DNA of 64,000 bases from Pelobates cultripes (taxonomy: Eukaryota; Chordata; Amphibia; Anura; Pelobatidae), in NCBI GenBank assembly GCA_933207985.1, contig OW240912.1:249889252-249953251 (forward strand), in the 5' to 3' direction. Both the position numbers and the translations under genes were made by a program. Of the stretch, positions 1-11,459 are shown one piece after another. Under the pieces are notes generated by a model. That model made no database searches. It had not been told where the DNA came from and saw only the letters and a program-made list of their open reading frames with translations. Position 1 is the stretch's first letter. Each line of letters begins with the position of its first letter.

Positions 1-59
1 AATTCTCTGGAATTTCGGCCTGGTTTGGCAGGCAGGTCCCTCAAATTGCAATCAATAAA

Positions 60-610
60 ATTACTGAATTATGTAAAAATATTACATAAATACGCACGTA
101 GAATTTAAATATATATGCATATTTATATATTTGAAGTCTAAGTGTATATTTATATAATTATTTATGTAATTTTGTATATGGACATATGTATATTTCTTAT
201 TATTTTTATTTATTTTTATATACATAGATATATATACAAATTCATTCTAAGTGTATTTTGATATAAATATATATATATTAATTTTTAAATACAGTTAGAA
301 TAAAATTTCATATAGATATATAATTTTTTTTTTTTTTATTTATTATTATTTTAAAAAAAATTTATTTAATGTAAATTACTTATTATTTATATTTTATAAT
401 AATATATATATACAATATATATAGTTATTATATATATTATATATATACGTGTGTAATTTAATTATAAATTAATATTTTATATTAATATAAGTACATATTG
501 TATAAAAAGTACATATATAACATTATATATATGATATATAGACATATATTACTATAGATATAATATATGTCTATATATCATATTTATACATATATAATTA
601 TTATTTTTTA
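60..610. repeat. AT-rich low-complexity tract
   Basis: Almost pure A/T with many short TATA/ATAT runs, a poly-T block near 328-338 and no recognisable gene or element. The first 60 bases are ordinary AT-rich DNA. Such tracts are prone to slippage, so the assembled length may be inexact. Confidence 0.85.
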
Positions 611-611
611 A

Positions 612-948
612 TACCCATTGGCATTTTTTTTGATTTTACAGTTGCAGGGGCTGCCTGTCAGTACAGGCAGTCCCCTACACAGGCTAGCTATATGGACACC
701 TATTTAGCTGACATGTGATCGCTGTGTTAAGCGATCACATGGCCACAGGGGTCCTAATCTGCCGTGGGGAGACTGTCTGGGCTGCAGGCAGTCTCCCCAC
801 AACCGGAGGAACACTGATCGCCGCCGGGGGAACGACGGCGATCAGGTAAGTAGCCCCAGACCGTTTGGACGGTTCAGGACCGTCATCGGTCCTCAAGGCA
901 AAAATGCCGATGACGGTCCTGAACCGTCCTCGGTCCTTAAGGGGTTAA
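612..948. mobile_element. Hairpin-chain repeat with TTAA end
   Basis: A GC-rich island in AT-rich DNA made of successive hairpins: about 647-675, 712-741 (12-bp perfect arms), 764-800, 815-844 and 878-920. It ends with CCTTAAGGGGTTAA (about 935-948), the terminus also seen on the 72-bp elements at 11,460 and 35,063. There is no coding capacity. The left boundary is not clear. It is probably a non-autonomous DNA element; the class is inferred only from the TTAA-type end. Confidence 0.55.
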
Positions 949-2000
949 ATGCATGGACTGGGCTAAATAATAAACATAGACAAAAAAAGAGGAATTTAAT
1001 GAAGCAATTAGAAAAAATGCTGGACAGAGATAATAGGGGATAACCCTTAGAAATAAATGGCAAAAAAGAAAAGACTGGACTGTCCAGTGACCTCAATAGT
1101 AGTTAAAAATTAACTTTTAATTTATCAAGGATTAAAAAGGGCTAGAAAAGTACCTAGCTCTTAAAAAGTAAATAGCACTACATTAACCAAAACAGTGAAA
1201 AAAGGGGGAGACATATAGGGTATAGAGTTAGAATATACATATAAATTAATACAAGACTAGTATAGTATCAGCCACACTAATAGATGGAAACAGAGAGGCT
1301 TAACTCTTTTTATCCTGCTACAGTGTATGTTCTTGCTGCTAAAGTAGAAAATGAAACATAATGACTGTTTCACTAAAAAAATAATTGAGAAAGCAAAGTA
1401 TCAAATTAGTCCGTCTGTCTGAGAGACTGAGATGTCTGATTACTGACTAATAAAGAGATCGCAAAGAGAGTTCAACTGGCTAGAATAAAGTAAAATTAAT
1501 ACTAGCAAATTTTACATTATCAGCAGAGCCAGAGCACAATTGTGCATGCACTAAATAGCGTATCTGTCCAAATATATAGTGATGATCTAACTAAGACAAT
1601 AGTAGTTGCAAGGTTAGTGCAGAGCCTGACTTAATCTAATGCCAGAACGGCACTTAATGTCTAAGCGTTGCCTTTAAGGTGCATCTTAGTCTACTGCCAG
1701 ACCTGAACACATAACCGGAAAAATAATAAAATTAGATAATAACCCAGGGTAATAGTGTAAATTATCTATAAAAGCTAATGAAAAAAACTGCTAAATAGAT
1801 TAAAACATTTGTCCTGAGTTTAAAAACACCCAGTGTTTACATGCTTTTTTTTTTTTGCAAGTTATAGGGCTATAAGTACAAATAGGAAATTGCTGTTTCA
1901 AAATATATATTTTTAAAATGTATCAATAGTGACATTGTAACACTGTTATCTGCCATAAATCTCTGAATCACACCTCACATGTACATATTTTTTTAAAGCA
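949..2000. other. No gene seen; possible decayed Penelope-like tail
   Basis: AT-rich sequence without a convincing ORF. Segments such as GGGGATAACCC (about 1,036-1,046) and the nearby TTAACTTTTAATTTATC recall, in inverted orientation, the tail of the Penelope-like element at 27,400-27,540. The similarity is short, so an old Penelope remnant is only a possibility. Confidence 0.3.
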
Positions 2001-2002
2001 GA

Positions 2003-2206
2003 CAACCCAGGGCATTCAATATGGGGTATGTCCAGTCTTTTTTAGTAGCCACTTAGTCACAAACACTGGCCAAAGTTAGCATTTATATTTGATTGTGTGT
2101 TACAAAATGCAAAAAACAATTATGAACGCTAACTTTGGCCAGTGTTTTTGACTAAGTGGCTACTAAAAAAGACTGAACATAACCCATTTGCAATACCTTG
2201 GGTTGT
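2003..2206. mobile_element. Foldback MITE, about 75-bp arms
   Basis: Left arm about 2,003-2,080 and right arm about 2,128-2,206 are inverted copies. The inner part (CACTGGCCAAAGTTAGC and its complement) is nearly perfect, and the outer part (GACAACCCAGG against CCTTGGGTTGTC) is more diverged. The loop is about 47 bp and there is no ORF. The structure is typical of a short foldback/MITE; the superfamily cannot be assigned because target duplications are not clear. Confidence 0.75.
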
Positions 2207-2209
2207 CTT

Positions 2210-2566
2210 CATTTGTGTGTTTCCTTGTGTGGGAGTGTCTGAGTGTATTGTACGCATTGATTGGTTGTTCTGCAAAACCCTGTGGGCAGTACTATGTTTG
2301 TAGAATGTGAATAAAAGAGGCTGTATGTGCCAGTACAGTCAGTTCTACTTCACCCTCAATTTGGAGTGCTGTCTCTTATTGGGGGGAATCTGCTACAAGG
2401 GATTGCTATGCTCTGCTAATCTCTTGTAAGAGCTTGTTCCTGCCTTGCTCTCTGGAGGAGTCTACGGTGGTTATGGTGTCTGCTGGAGTGCTTGGAGCCC
2501 TCAGGAAGCGCTAGGAGCATCCTTCAACGGAGGTACCCAGTCGGGGTGCCAGGTGATCCATTACAA
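2210..2566 (+). mobile_element. Candidate solo LTR
   Basis: GC-richer block with LTR-like layout: an AATAAA signal at about 2,311, then a promoter/R-like stretch, a U5-like segment, and an end in ACA near 2,566. No internal retroelement coding sequence lies on either side, so it would be a solo LTR. Family and 5' boundary are uncertain. Confidence 0.35.
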
Positions 2567-3010
2567 TTTGCAAATGGTATGCCATCATGGGGGTAATTCT
2601 CATTCCTAGGCTACCATACTCTCTCAAATGCAACATAACCAACCTGGCAATTTTCAATGTAAAAAAATTTACCCTTATAGTTGACCCTGTAAGTTTCAAA
2701 AACATGATAAATCCTGTACATTGGGGATACTGTTATACTCGGGATACTTCACTGAACACAAATATCTGCACTGCACTATATCCCTAGGTGGGGATCATAC
2801 CGCCCAGGCGCATACGTTGGAGCTGCATTGAAGCTCCATAAAGGTGTGAGTGCACATTTTTATCTTATTTATACCAACACCAGATTTAATATACTACACT
2901 ATCAGTTTTTTCTGTTCTTTTTCCTTGCCGTTGCATATATTCAAAGAAGAACATTTTGGTGCTGCACCTAGCCACTGTTTTTCCATGTTACTATTAGCGT
3001 CAACTTCCTG
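2567..3010. repeat. Unclassified dispersed-repeat-like segment
   Basis: Moderate-GC sequence without stable ORFs or terminal repeats. Its texture resembles degenerate dispersed repeat rather than unique DNA, but I cannot name a family. No host gene is seen. Confidence 0.25.
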
Positions 3011-3019
3011 TCCCTGCAG

Positions 3020-3245
3020 GCTTTTTAATGTAAACACTTCCTAGGGACTCCAGTCAGTCAGATGGCCACTAAAGGTGCTTCCTGGAGCTGCACAGAGACA
3101 CTGAACGCTCCCAATATAGAAGTATTGATTCAATGCATATCTATGAGGAGATGCTGATTGGTGCAGTGCATCATTTTGTCACGCATGTGCAATAGCCTTT
3201 TAATGCTTTCCTATGGGACCTGCTTAGCGCATAGTGTTTCTTTAA
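3020..3245. mobile_element. Partial TTAA-type MITE
   Basis: The right end reads CATAGTGTTTCT followed by TTAA (3,242-3,245), matching the right end of the MITE at 10,910-11,455. An internal stretch around 3,135-3,155 (AATGCATATCTATGAG) is like one in the MITE at 7,920-8,387. The left terminus is not recognisable, so it is probably truncated. Confidence 0.45.
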
Positions 3246-3249
3246 GTGT

Positions 3250-4420
3250 TACATTTGTAGTTCTACTATTTTTAAACAGTTATTTATATTTGAGTGTACT
3301 GGTAAGCTTTTTTGTTTTTTATGTACTGGGGCTGATGTGTGCTATAGTCATGGCTGCTGCCCAGGAGTAGTGGGGTGTAGAGCTTAACTTTGTATGTTTG
3401 TATTTGATTTTGTTTTACACAGCCACGTTAAAGTGATGCCACCCATCCCATGTGTTCCCTATTATGAGTTAATAATTGTGTAGGGGATTAGAAAAATACC
3501 CCTTTCTGTCTCCTTTGAGCTCAAAGAAACAAGGTGAATTGTTAATGTAATCCTTACCTAAAAACTTTGCCTTGATTTTGCAGGTGAGCTTACACATAAA
3601 TGGGCATTGTAGTAATACTAAAATCCTCTAGTTATTTAAATGTGCATAGGTATTTGGGATAGTGCACAGGTAACCAACCTTTTTTTTATATGTTTTAGCT
3701 CCCAATTCACAAAACAACTAAAGAAACGTACCTATTTTTCTCAAGCTATTTTGCAAATGGGTAGCTACTGATTGTCTTCAGCTCCAGTCTTCTGCATCAG
3801 CTGAGACTCCAAGCCAATGAGGGGGGCCCCTGCCTGAGGCTGTCCAAGGCTTTGGAGTTAAACTGTCCACTAATAGTTTAACCCCTGAATGTAAGCTGGC
3901 ACCATAACAACTTGATTCCAATTTCTTGCAATTCACTAGTCCCTGCCATTATCTTCATATTAAATTCAGGTAATAAATTAGGGAAATAAACTGTAGGCCT
4001 CATTGAAAAAGTAAACAAAAATAAACATAAAAACTAAACTAAACAAACATTAAATGGTTGAATTTATAACATTATCACAATTATCATTGTATGTCAATCA
4101 AATGATTTTAATCTTAGACTGTCGATAAATATCTTTCCTTTTGAGTATTGCGTCATCAATGCATCAATGTAGGATTTGTTTACTAACAGAGAATTGAAAA
4201 TACAACCTCAAAATTCATATTTAAAAAGCCAAGCTATGATTGTTGCTTAAATGAAAGTGTTTTTAATATTTTGCCCTATATTTATCAATTTCCTTTTCAA
4301 TTTACTTCACCTGTTTAGTAAATAAACACCAGATAGATCACAGGAAAACAATAACTTTTTAATATTCTTTGTCAAACGTAAAAAATAAAAAAACGTCTTG
4401 AGATAATAAATCAGCAAAGA
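3250..4420. other. No gene or element recognised
   Basis: AT-rich DNA with short spurious ORFs only. No splice-bounded coding segment, RNA gene or terminal repeat was recognised on either strand. Confidence 0.5.
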
Positions 4421-4436
4421 TAATTGACCTCTGTAT

Positions 4437-5112
4437 CACTTTTCAATTTTCCTACAAACAACCTCTTGAATATATTGTACAATTTTGGGCACTTGTTATG
4501 GAAGGATATTGTGGCACTAGGAAAAGGGCAGAGGTTGACTATACAATTAATAAAAGGAATTAAACATTTTAGTTATGAAGAAAGGTTATCAAATTCAAAC
4601 CTCTTTAGTTTAAAAAAAAACAGCATTTCATAGGGGATATGAAAACATTATACAAATATATCCGTGGCCAATACAAACCATTGTCTGGAAATCTATTCAC
4701 AAACCGGACATTACATGGGACACGAGGCCACTTGTTTAAACTGGAAGAAAGGAGATTTAGTCAAAGGCAAAGGAGAGGTTTTAAAAACAATAAGAATGTG
4801 CAATTCTCTGCCTGAAGAAGTGGTTTTATCAGAATCTGTACAGATGTTTAAACAGCAACTAGATGCATACTTGCAACAACATAATATTCAATTATATAAT
4901 TTTACAATTGTGGGATAATAGTTTCTTGATCCAAGGATAAAGGTGACTGCCATTTTGGGGTCAAGAAGGATTTTTTCTTAGTTTGTTGCAAAATTGGAAG
5001 TGCTTCAAACTGTTTTTTTTTTTTGCCTTCTTTTGAATAAACAGCAAAAACACATGTGAGAAAGGCTGACCTTGATGGACACCTGTCTTTTTCAGCCTAT
5101 GTTACTATGCAA
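4437..5112 (+). mobile_element. CR1/Rex1-like LINE 3' fragment
   Basis: Remnant of the 3' end of a non-LTR retrotransposon. Frame-shifted pieces read like the C-terminal part of the ORF2 reverse transcriptase: LWKDIVALGKGQ, KHFSYEERLSNSNLFSL, and in another frame YKYIRGQYKPLSGNLF, then CNSLPEEVVLSESVQMFKQQ. A 3' UTR follows, ending at a CCTATGTTACTATG-type tail near 5,097-5,110. The plus-strand reading frame is broken several times, so it is a dead 5'-truncated copy. Assignment to the CR1/Rex1 side of the LINE tree rests on these motifs and is not certain. Confidence 0.75.
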
Positions 5113-6440
5113 TAAAATAGGTTACAATTTACAATGTATAACAATGTATGCATTCTGGAAGAACTTTAATTACCACTTTTTCCTTTTTTTATAGTTGCCA
5201 TCATTTGCAAGTATGAATCCATGACATTAGGTGCAGGGTCGTCTTGAGGAAATTCCAGTTTGGCAACTTCACTGGTGAAGCTCACAGATGTGTAAAGTCA
5301 TGTGTGCCAAGATGATAGGTATTCCTTCATTGAAGCCAACCAAGACTGTCTATATTTATATAGTGGCTAATGTGTTCTGCATCACAGGCATATATAATAA
5401 AACCCTTTAAAAGCTAGATTTGGAACAGTTGGTAACTGGTGTTTGTAAACAAAACATAATGAAAATTGCACTATTATCAGTATATATCCCTAGGGCATGA
5501 TTCTCCTTGCTATATTTGAAGAAAAGCTCCAATGATGCTGTGATATACCCCATTTAAAAGAACAGCTGGGTGAACATCCTGCAATTAGTAGTGCAATTAT
5601 TTGATGAACACACTCTTCTAGGAAAGTCCTAAAGAAAATCACTAGACTGAAGCTTTACTTTGAAAATTTGAGTTAAAAATGTAGCCAGTATGTAGCAGGC
5701 ATATATCAACACTATAAGGACAATGCATACATATGACCACATCATCATCAGGGCTTCCTCCAAAAATAAGCAAAGCTTAAAAGGACCCACAAAGTGAAGC
5801 AGTTTTCAGAGTTGAATTGATATGCACTTGATAAAGTGGATGCATAATTTATGCATTATCAAAAAGACTGCTATAAAGGGACACTCCAGTGCCCAAATAA
5901 TAGTACGGGTAGATAAAGACATTTTGCAACAGGCAAGTCATTCTAATCCTTAAATTAACAAGAAAATAAAATATTTCCACCAATGTAAGAGGTATAACCT
6001 CTCCAGCTGCAGCCCAAGTAAGGTCTTGATTTAATAAGCTTTCCAAAGAATTCAGTAATGATTCCAAATTATTTTTCTGCAGAAGCAACCATTATAGTCG
6101 ATTGAATTTTTTATAGATAATTTTCCAACAATATTGAATCATTTGGAAAGCTTATGGAATTAACCCCTATATTGATAAGGCTGATATACTTTTTTTTAAT
6201 CTTGTTTGGTAAATACACTGCTGTGCCAATAAAATATTTTACCATGCTGCTACATCCTGTAAGAGCTACTTGGAACAGTTATAGAGGTAATATCTTTGGT
6301 TATGCAAGCCTTGGGGTCCATCTAGCCCCCAAAAATATTGGAGGGTGTGCCACCATGGAGCTTATTATATATTTTTCATCTTGTGAGTGTATTCATACTT
6401 GCCTGTAATAATTAAATCTTAAAGTAAGTACACTATTGTA
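5113..6440. other. Mostly unique AT-rich DNA; possible MITE end at 5,875
   Basis: No coding segment seen. AAAGGGACACTCCAGTGCCC at about 5,876-5,895 resembles the left terminus of the TTAA MITEs elsewhere in the window, but no matching right end was found. Confidence 0.35.
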
Positions 6441-6449
6441 TGTGTGTAT

Positions 6450-6835
6450 ATATGGATAATGACTTCTCCAGTCTAAAAATTATTCAACTCCCCAAATATA
6501 ATCCCTCACAACAGCACAAATATGCAAAACAGGTGTTGTCTGAAGCACACCTGATGCAACTAATCAATGGCTTCATTAGTTGTACCAAGTGTTTTTGAGC
6601 TGGCTAGGGGTTTGTTGAGTGTCACGTTTGACTGCATGTTAGAAATTTAGCTAAGTCAAAAGAATGGTCTACAAAGTTAAGAGAAGAGATCATCACCCTT
6701 CACAAACAAGGAACAGGATACAAAAAGATAGCACATTTGTTGTGTTGAGCTATTTCAATTGCTTTTGTTTGATTTGTTCATTGCAAAATAGTTGAAACCT
6801 AATTTTCAGTGGGGGTTGAATCATTTTGATTATAT
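6450..6835 (+). mobile_element. Internally deleted Tc1-like transposon
   Basis: Short Tc1-like element. The ends are related inverted repeats (ATTATTCAACTCCC near 6,479 and the complement of a GGGGGTTGAATCATTT end near 6,810-6,825). The only coding left is the start of the DNA-binding helix-turn-helix of the transposase, about 6,663-6,745 on the plus strand (VKREEIITLHKQGTGYKKIA). The rest of the transposase is deleted. It abuts the next Tc1-like element almost directly. Confidence 0.7.
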
Positions 6836-7439
6836 CTGCATATAGTCATGGGGAAAATAAAGTACACCCTCTTTGAATTCTATGGTTATACCTATCAGGA
6901 CATAATAACAATAATCTGCTACTTAACAGGCTTTAAAATTTAGTGAATACAACCTCAGATGAGCAACAACACAGTACATTACATTGTGTCACGATTTACT
7001 TAACAAAAACAAAGCCAAAATGGAGAAGCCATGTTTGAAAAACTAAATACACATGTAGCAGCAATAACTTGAACTAATAGTTTTCTGTATTAATACAAAA
7101 TACAAAAGTGAGAGCACACAATATTGCATAAATATCACAGGTATATGTTGAATGTGGGATTTGAAAAATGCAAATATAAAAAGACCATAGAGTAATATAG
7201 TATACATAGTTAAAACTTATATACACTTTTACAGGTCTAACTTACATGCTTCTGAGCCACTTAATAAAGCTGGCACAGACTAGTAGCTTGAAAAGGAGGA
7301 TGCAGTGGATAGTAGTAGTAGTAGTGGGACAGAGTTTTCTTTTACCAGCCTCAATAAAGTTGATAATACACCATAAACATTCCAGGATGCAGGAAATAGG
7401 TGAAGAAAACAATGAATTTATTGGGTAAAAACAGAAATA

Positions 7440-8761
7440 AATAGCCTCCTATACAACATATAAGTCCACTGTCTTTTCTGTATGACTTTATCGGTCTCTT
7501 ACATTGTTGTGGAGGAGTTTTGGCCCACTCCTTTTTACAACGTTACTTTAGTTCATTGACTGATTCTTTTCTTTTTTTTTCCATTCTGTTGTAGATTTGC
7601 TCATGTGCATGATCCAATTTTGGTCAAGCTTGAGCTTTTGGAAAGATGACCTCACAATTGACTCTAGAACACTTTGGTATACAGAAGAGTTCATGGTCGA
7701 CTCAATGGCTGCAAGGTTCCCAGGACCTGTGGCTGCAAAACAAGCCTAAATCATCAAGCCCCTCCACCACTGTGCTTGGCAGTTGGTATGTGGTGTTTGT
7801 GCTGATATACTGTGTTTGTTTTTTGCCAAATGACTTGTCTGTCCAAAGGACGTTGTTACAGCCGTCTTGCGGTTTGTACAGATGCAACTTTTCAAATCTA
7901 ACTTGTGCTGCCATATTAAAGGATCTCTACAGGGTCAGGAACACAAACATGTTTTCCTGATCCTATAGTGAAAACCCACCATTTAGGTGGCTTGCCGCCC
8001 TCTTAGTCCCCTCAGAAGGGGTCAAAACTCACCTTATTTTCAGCTTTCCACGGGTCCACCGGTGCTGGCCCCGCCCCCATAGGTGACATCATCAAAATGG
8101 CTGATTTTTAGCCAATCCAATGCTTTCCCATGGGGAAAGCATTGGGTTGGCTTAAATTAGCACGGGGCAGGGCAGTTTTTGGCCAATCAGGATCTCCTCA
8201 TAGAGATACATTGAATAAATGCATCTCTATGAGCAAAATTCAGCGTCTCCATGCAGAACGTAGAGACGCTGAATGGCAGGGCTGCTTACTGTGCATCCCT
8301 GAGCCAGGAAGCCCCTCCATTGGCCGTCTGGAGGTGTCCCTAGGGGCAATGTAAACACTACCTTTTCTCTGGTGACTGTAGTGTTCTTTAATTTTAGAGA
8401 GAAGAGGCTTTCTCCTGGCAATCTTTCAAAACAAGCCGTCATTCAATCTTTTTCTAATTATACTGTCATGAACTTTAACATTTAACATGCTAACTGAGGC
8501 CTGAAGATATAACTCTTGTTGTTTGTTTTTTGCAATTTCTTTGGGCATTGCAGAGTTTGACCTTGGGATGAATTTGCTGGAACATCCACTACTGGTAAGA
8601 CTGCCAACTGTCTTCGATGTTTTCCACTTTTGAATAATCTTTTTCACTGTAGAATTATGAACTGTAAATTGTTTGGAAATGGCCTTATAACCCTTCCCAG
8701 TTTGATGGGCAGCAACAATGTCTTCTCTAAGATCATTGTTAATGTCTTTCCTCCCTGACAT
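7440..8761 (-). pseudogene. Tc1-like transposase pseudogene
   Basis: Minus-strand remains of a cut-and-paste Tc1/mariner transposase. A start ATG at 8,759-8,761 opens a paired-like DNA-binding region (NNDLREDIVAAHQTGKGYKA, then a second helix-turn-helix with STVKKIIQKWK). It runs to about 8,426 and is then broken by a TTAA MITE. Coding resumes on the far side at about 7,915 with a catalytic-domain segment including HLYKPQDGCNNVLWTDKS, where the D of WTD corresponds to the family's first or second catalytic aspartate. It then decays with stops and shifts. The expected later motifs of a DD34E enzyme are not intact. No function is expected. Confidence 0.8.
7916..8391. mobile_element. TTAA MITE (piggyBac-type) inside Tc1 element
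   Basis: 468-bp element (7,920-8,387) bounded by TTAA at 7,916-7,919 and 8,388-8,391. The termini are related inverted repeats (AGGATCTCTACAGGGTCAGG against the complement of GGTGACTGTAGTGTTCT). It interrupts the transposase reading frame, so it is younger than the Tc1 copy. The duplicated TTAA target suggests mobilisation by a piggyBac-type transposase (inference). Confidence 0.75.
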
Positions 8762-9040
8762 TGCGTTAATACACACCTGAATGCTCCAGATCAACAAACA
8801 GCTAAAACTTTGACTTTTATGGAGGTTGTCACACTTGCTGATGATCAATGAATCAAGGGCATTTGATTAGAAGCACCTGTCTGCTACTTAGCTTCTTAAT
8901 TCATATGGCATCAGTAAGGGTGTACTTTCACATATGACTTCTCTATTTTAGCTATACTTTTGTTAGATAAATCATGACATGGTGTAATAAATCATGTTTT
9001 GTTGTTCGTCTGAGGTTGTATTAACCTAATTTTAAGACCT

Positions 9041-9386
9041 ATTATACGAGGAAAACAAAAAGAATTAACCTAGGGCCAAAATTTAGATATCACAAGGTAG
9101 AGGGCACAAAAAAAAGGGGGGTAACCCCTAAATGGTGAATATCATAGAGAATAAGCAAAAAAAAAATGCCATTCTACCTGTGTATGATTTACTGAGAAGA
9201 TTGTAAGTTAAAAAGTAACTTCAATAAATAAATCTTAAATAAAAATATTATATTTTTATTTTAGATTTATTAAAAGTTACTTTTTAACCTACAATCTTCT
9301 CAGTAAATCATACACAGGTAGAATGGCATTTTTTTCTTTTTTTCTTTATTCTCTTTTTTTGTTTATTCTCTATAATTTTAAGACCT
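9041..9386. mobile_element. Foldback insertion with 14-bp target duplication
   Basis: A long foldback (arms about 9,145-9,245 and 9,250-9,372) preceded by a G-rich GGGGTAACCCC motif. It is flanked by an exact 14-bp direct repeat, TAATTTTAAGACCT, at 9,027-9,040 and 9,373-9,386, lying within the right arm of the Tc1 element. The arm sequence TTATTAAAAGTTAC resembles the Penelope-like tail near 27,420, so a tail-to-tail Penelope-derived insertion is possible. Confidence 0.7.
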
Positions 9387-9790
9387 GTAAAGGAACAGAT
9401 GATTGTTATTATGTTCTGATATGTAAAATTCATATTGGGTCTTCTATATATTTACATATACGACCTATTTAGGTGACCAATCAAGAAGGTCTTCTGGTAA
9501 AACAGACACCAATAATCAACTACAAAGATACATTAAGAAATAAGTAAACACTATTATTTTATATAAGAAATTGTTTTTGTGCTATTGGTGAAAGTATTTT
9601 CTATCCTGAATAGTAACCATTTTTATGTTTCAAATTCAGGCTACTGCAGCCTCTGTGGTAGATCATCCTAACAGAAAATCTTACATTTTCATTACTTTTG
9701 CAATACGCTTAGCTTGATGTGAATGATCTACTTGGTATCTATGGTATGGGGTTATGAAAGAGAATATTACACGGTAGGAATCAAGCTAAA

Positions 9791-9985
9791 ACAGTAATGT
9801 GGCATAAAGATTGTATAAAGATGACAAGAACAATACATAAGGAATGTTCAAAGAACAAATGTTAAAAATAATACTCACATTTTACAGACAGTAATGTGGC
9901 TTAAAAACTGTACAAAGATGACAGGTATGATACATATGGAATATTTAAACAACAGATATTTGAGATCTTACTAAAGAGTTTGCAG
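9791..9985. repeat. Diverged tandem duplication, period 97 bp
   Basis: Two diverged copies beginning ACAGTAATGTGGC at 9,791 and 9,888. The following blocks (AAAGATGACA, ATACATA-GGAAT) keep register through about 70 bases. Not coding. Confidence 0.6.
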
Positions 9986-9989
9986 TAGC

Positions 9990-10900
9990 CTAAGAATGGC
10001 ATTGTGATGGAAAAATACTTTCTTTCTAACATGCTCATAAATATGAATTTCTCGAACAAAGGAACATTAAAATATAGCATTAAGGTCTCTGCAACAGTGT
10101 CTGAAATAAAATATAGAATATGAATCTGCACTATATCACAGGTTTTTATGATAATTACAGTAATGAATAGATCAGACTGCTATTTACCGGTACTCACATT
10201 TTGTTAGTTGCGTTAATCACAATTTTTGACCAGAATGTTGACTTGTTTTTATGAAATTATTGTTAGCCAGTACACAAAAGCACAAGCCACAAGTATAGTG
10301 AGTTGATTGTAGGCATGGACTAAAGCAAGGCTAGTCAAACCAAGTTCTACTGGAAACAAGCATAAGGCAGTTGAGAATTGTCATTTTCTACCAAGCACTA
10401 AATGGATTAATTGACAACTTCTATGTTTTTAGATTTATTTTTCCATATTCTCAGTACTCCAAGTGCCACAGTAAGTATATGGGCTGCTATACTATGCTGA
10501 ATGAAAATGGTATCCCTTGATATATTTACAGACAGCCAATGTACAATACTGCTCAAAACACTCATCAGCTGGTGGGGGACAAATGGGGGGAAGAGTTAAT
10601 TTGTTGCAAAATTAGCTGGCAGAAAACAGAGTTGCTATACGTTGGTCTTACCATTCGTCAGCAGGAAGGTTGGGCGAGGCTGACTTGCTAGTATTCTCCT
10701 CATGCCCCCCCATCAGTGATAGCGTTTGCATAGGATGGGTTGTTTGTGTGGGTTTGTTTGTTTTTTCCTATTTCTTGTTTTGTCACAGCAGTGGTGCTCC
10801 TGGCATGCTCAACATTTATGGGTAGTGAAGCTCTGCCTACACCACCTTGGGGCATCGTGCTGCAGGGAGGCTGATGGCAAAAAGCAGACTCCTCTGTACT
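9990..10900. other. No gene recognised
   Basis: AT-rich sequence with no convincing exon, RNA gene or repeat boundary before the MITE at 10,906. Confidence 0.45.
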
Positions 10901-10905
10901 CTGTA

Positions 10906-11459
10906 TTAAAGGGACACTATAGTCACCTGAACAACTTTAGCTTAATGAAGCAGTTTTGGTGTATAGAACATGCCCCTGCAGCCTAACTGCTCTATCCTCT
11001 GCCATTTAGGAATTAAATCCCTTTGTTTATGAACTCTAGTCACACCTCCCTGAATGTGACTTGCACAGCCTTCCATAAACACTTCCTGTAAACAGAGCCC
11101 TATTTAGGCTTTCTTTTTTGCAAGTTCTGTTTAATTAAGATTTTCTTATCCCCTTCTATGTTAATAGCTTGCTAGACCCTGCAAGAGCCTCCTGTATGTG
11201 ATTAAAGTTCAATTTAGAGATTGAGATACAATTATTTAAGATAAATTACATCTGTTTGAAAGTGAAACCAGTTTTTTTTTCATGAAGGCTCTGTCAATCA
11301 TAGCCAGGGGAGGTGTGGCTAGTGTTGCATAAACAGAAACAAAGTGATTTAACTCCTAAATGACAGTGAATTGAGCAGTGAAATTGCACGGGAATGATCT
11401 ATACACTAAAACTGCTTTATTTAACTAAAGTAATTTAGGTGACTATAGTGTTTCTTTAA
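10906..11459. mobile_element. TTAA MITE, 546 bp
   Basis: Element 10,910-11,455 bounded by TTAA (10,906-10,909 and 11,456-11,459). Terminal inverted repeats are about 19 bp: AGGGACACTATAGTCACCT at the left, its near-complement AGGTGACTATAGTGTTTCT at the right. There is no transposase. The same family's left end is at 39,309 and 62,712. Confidence 0.85.

Larger units (their letters stand above)
6846..9450 (-). mobile_element. Tc1-like transposon with two nested insertions
   Basis: Long inverted terminal repeats of roughly 200 bp: left about 6,846-7,045, right about 8,930-9,450. Matching blocks include AACCTCAGATGAGCAACAAC (6,951) and its counterpart near 8,999-9,018. The right arm is split by a 346-bp insertion at 9,041-9,386 and the transposase by a MITE at 7,920-8,387. 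Right-arm sequence (CAGATGATTGTTATTATGTT) resumes just after the insertion, so the order of events is readable. The element is dead. Confidence 0.75.

Noticed and set aside
3570..3600. TTGATTTTGCAGGTGAGC, resembling a recursive (zero-length exon) splice site on the plus strand
   Set aside because: A match this short is expected by chance, and the only candidate exon in the window is on the other strand.
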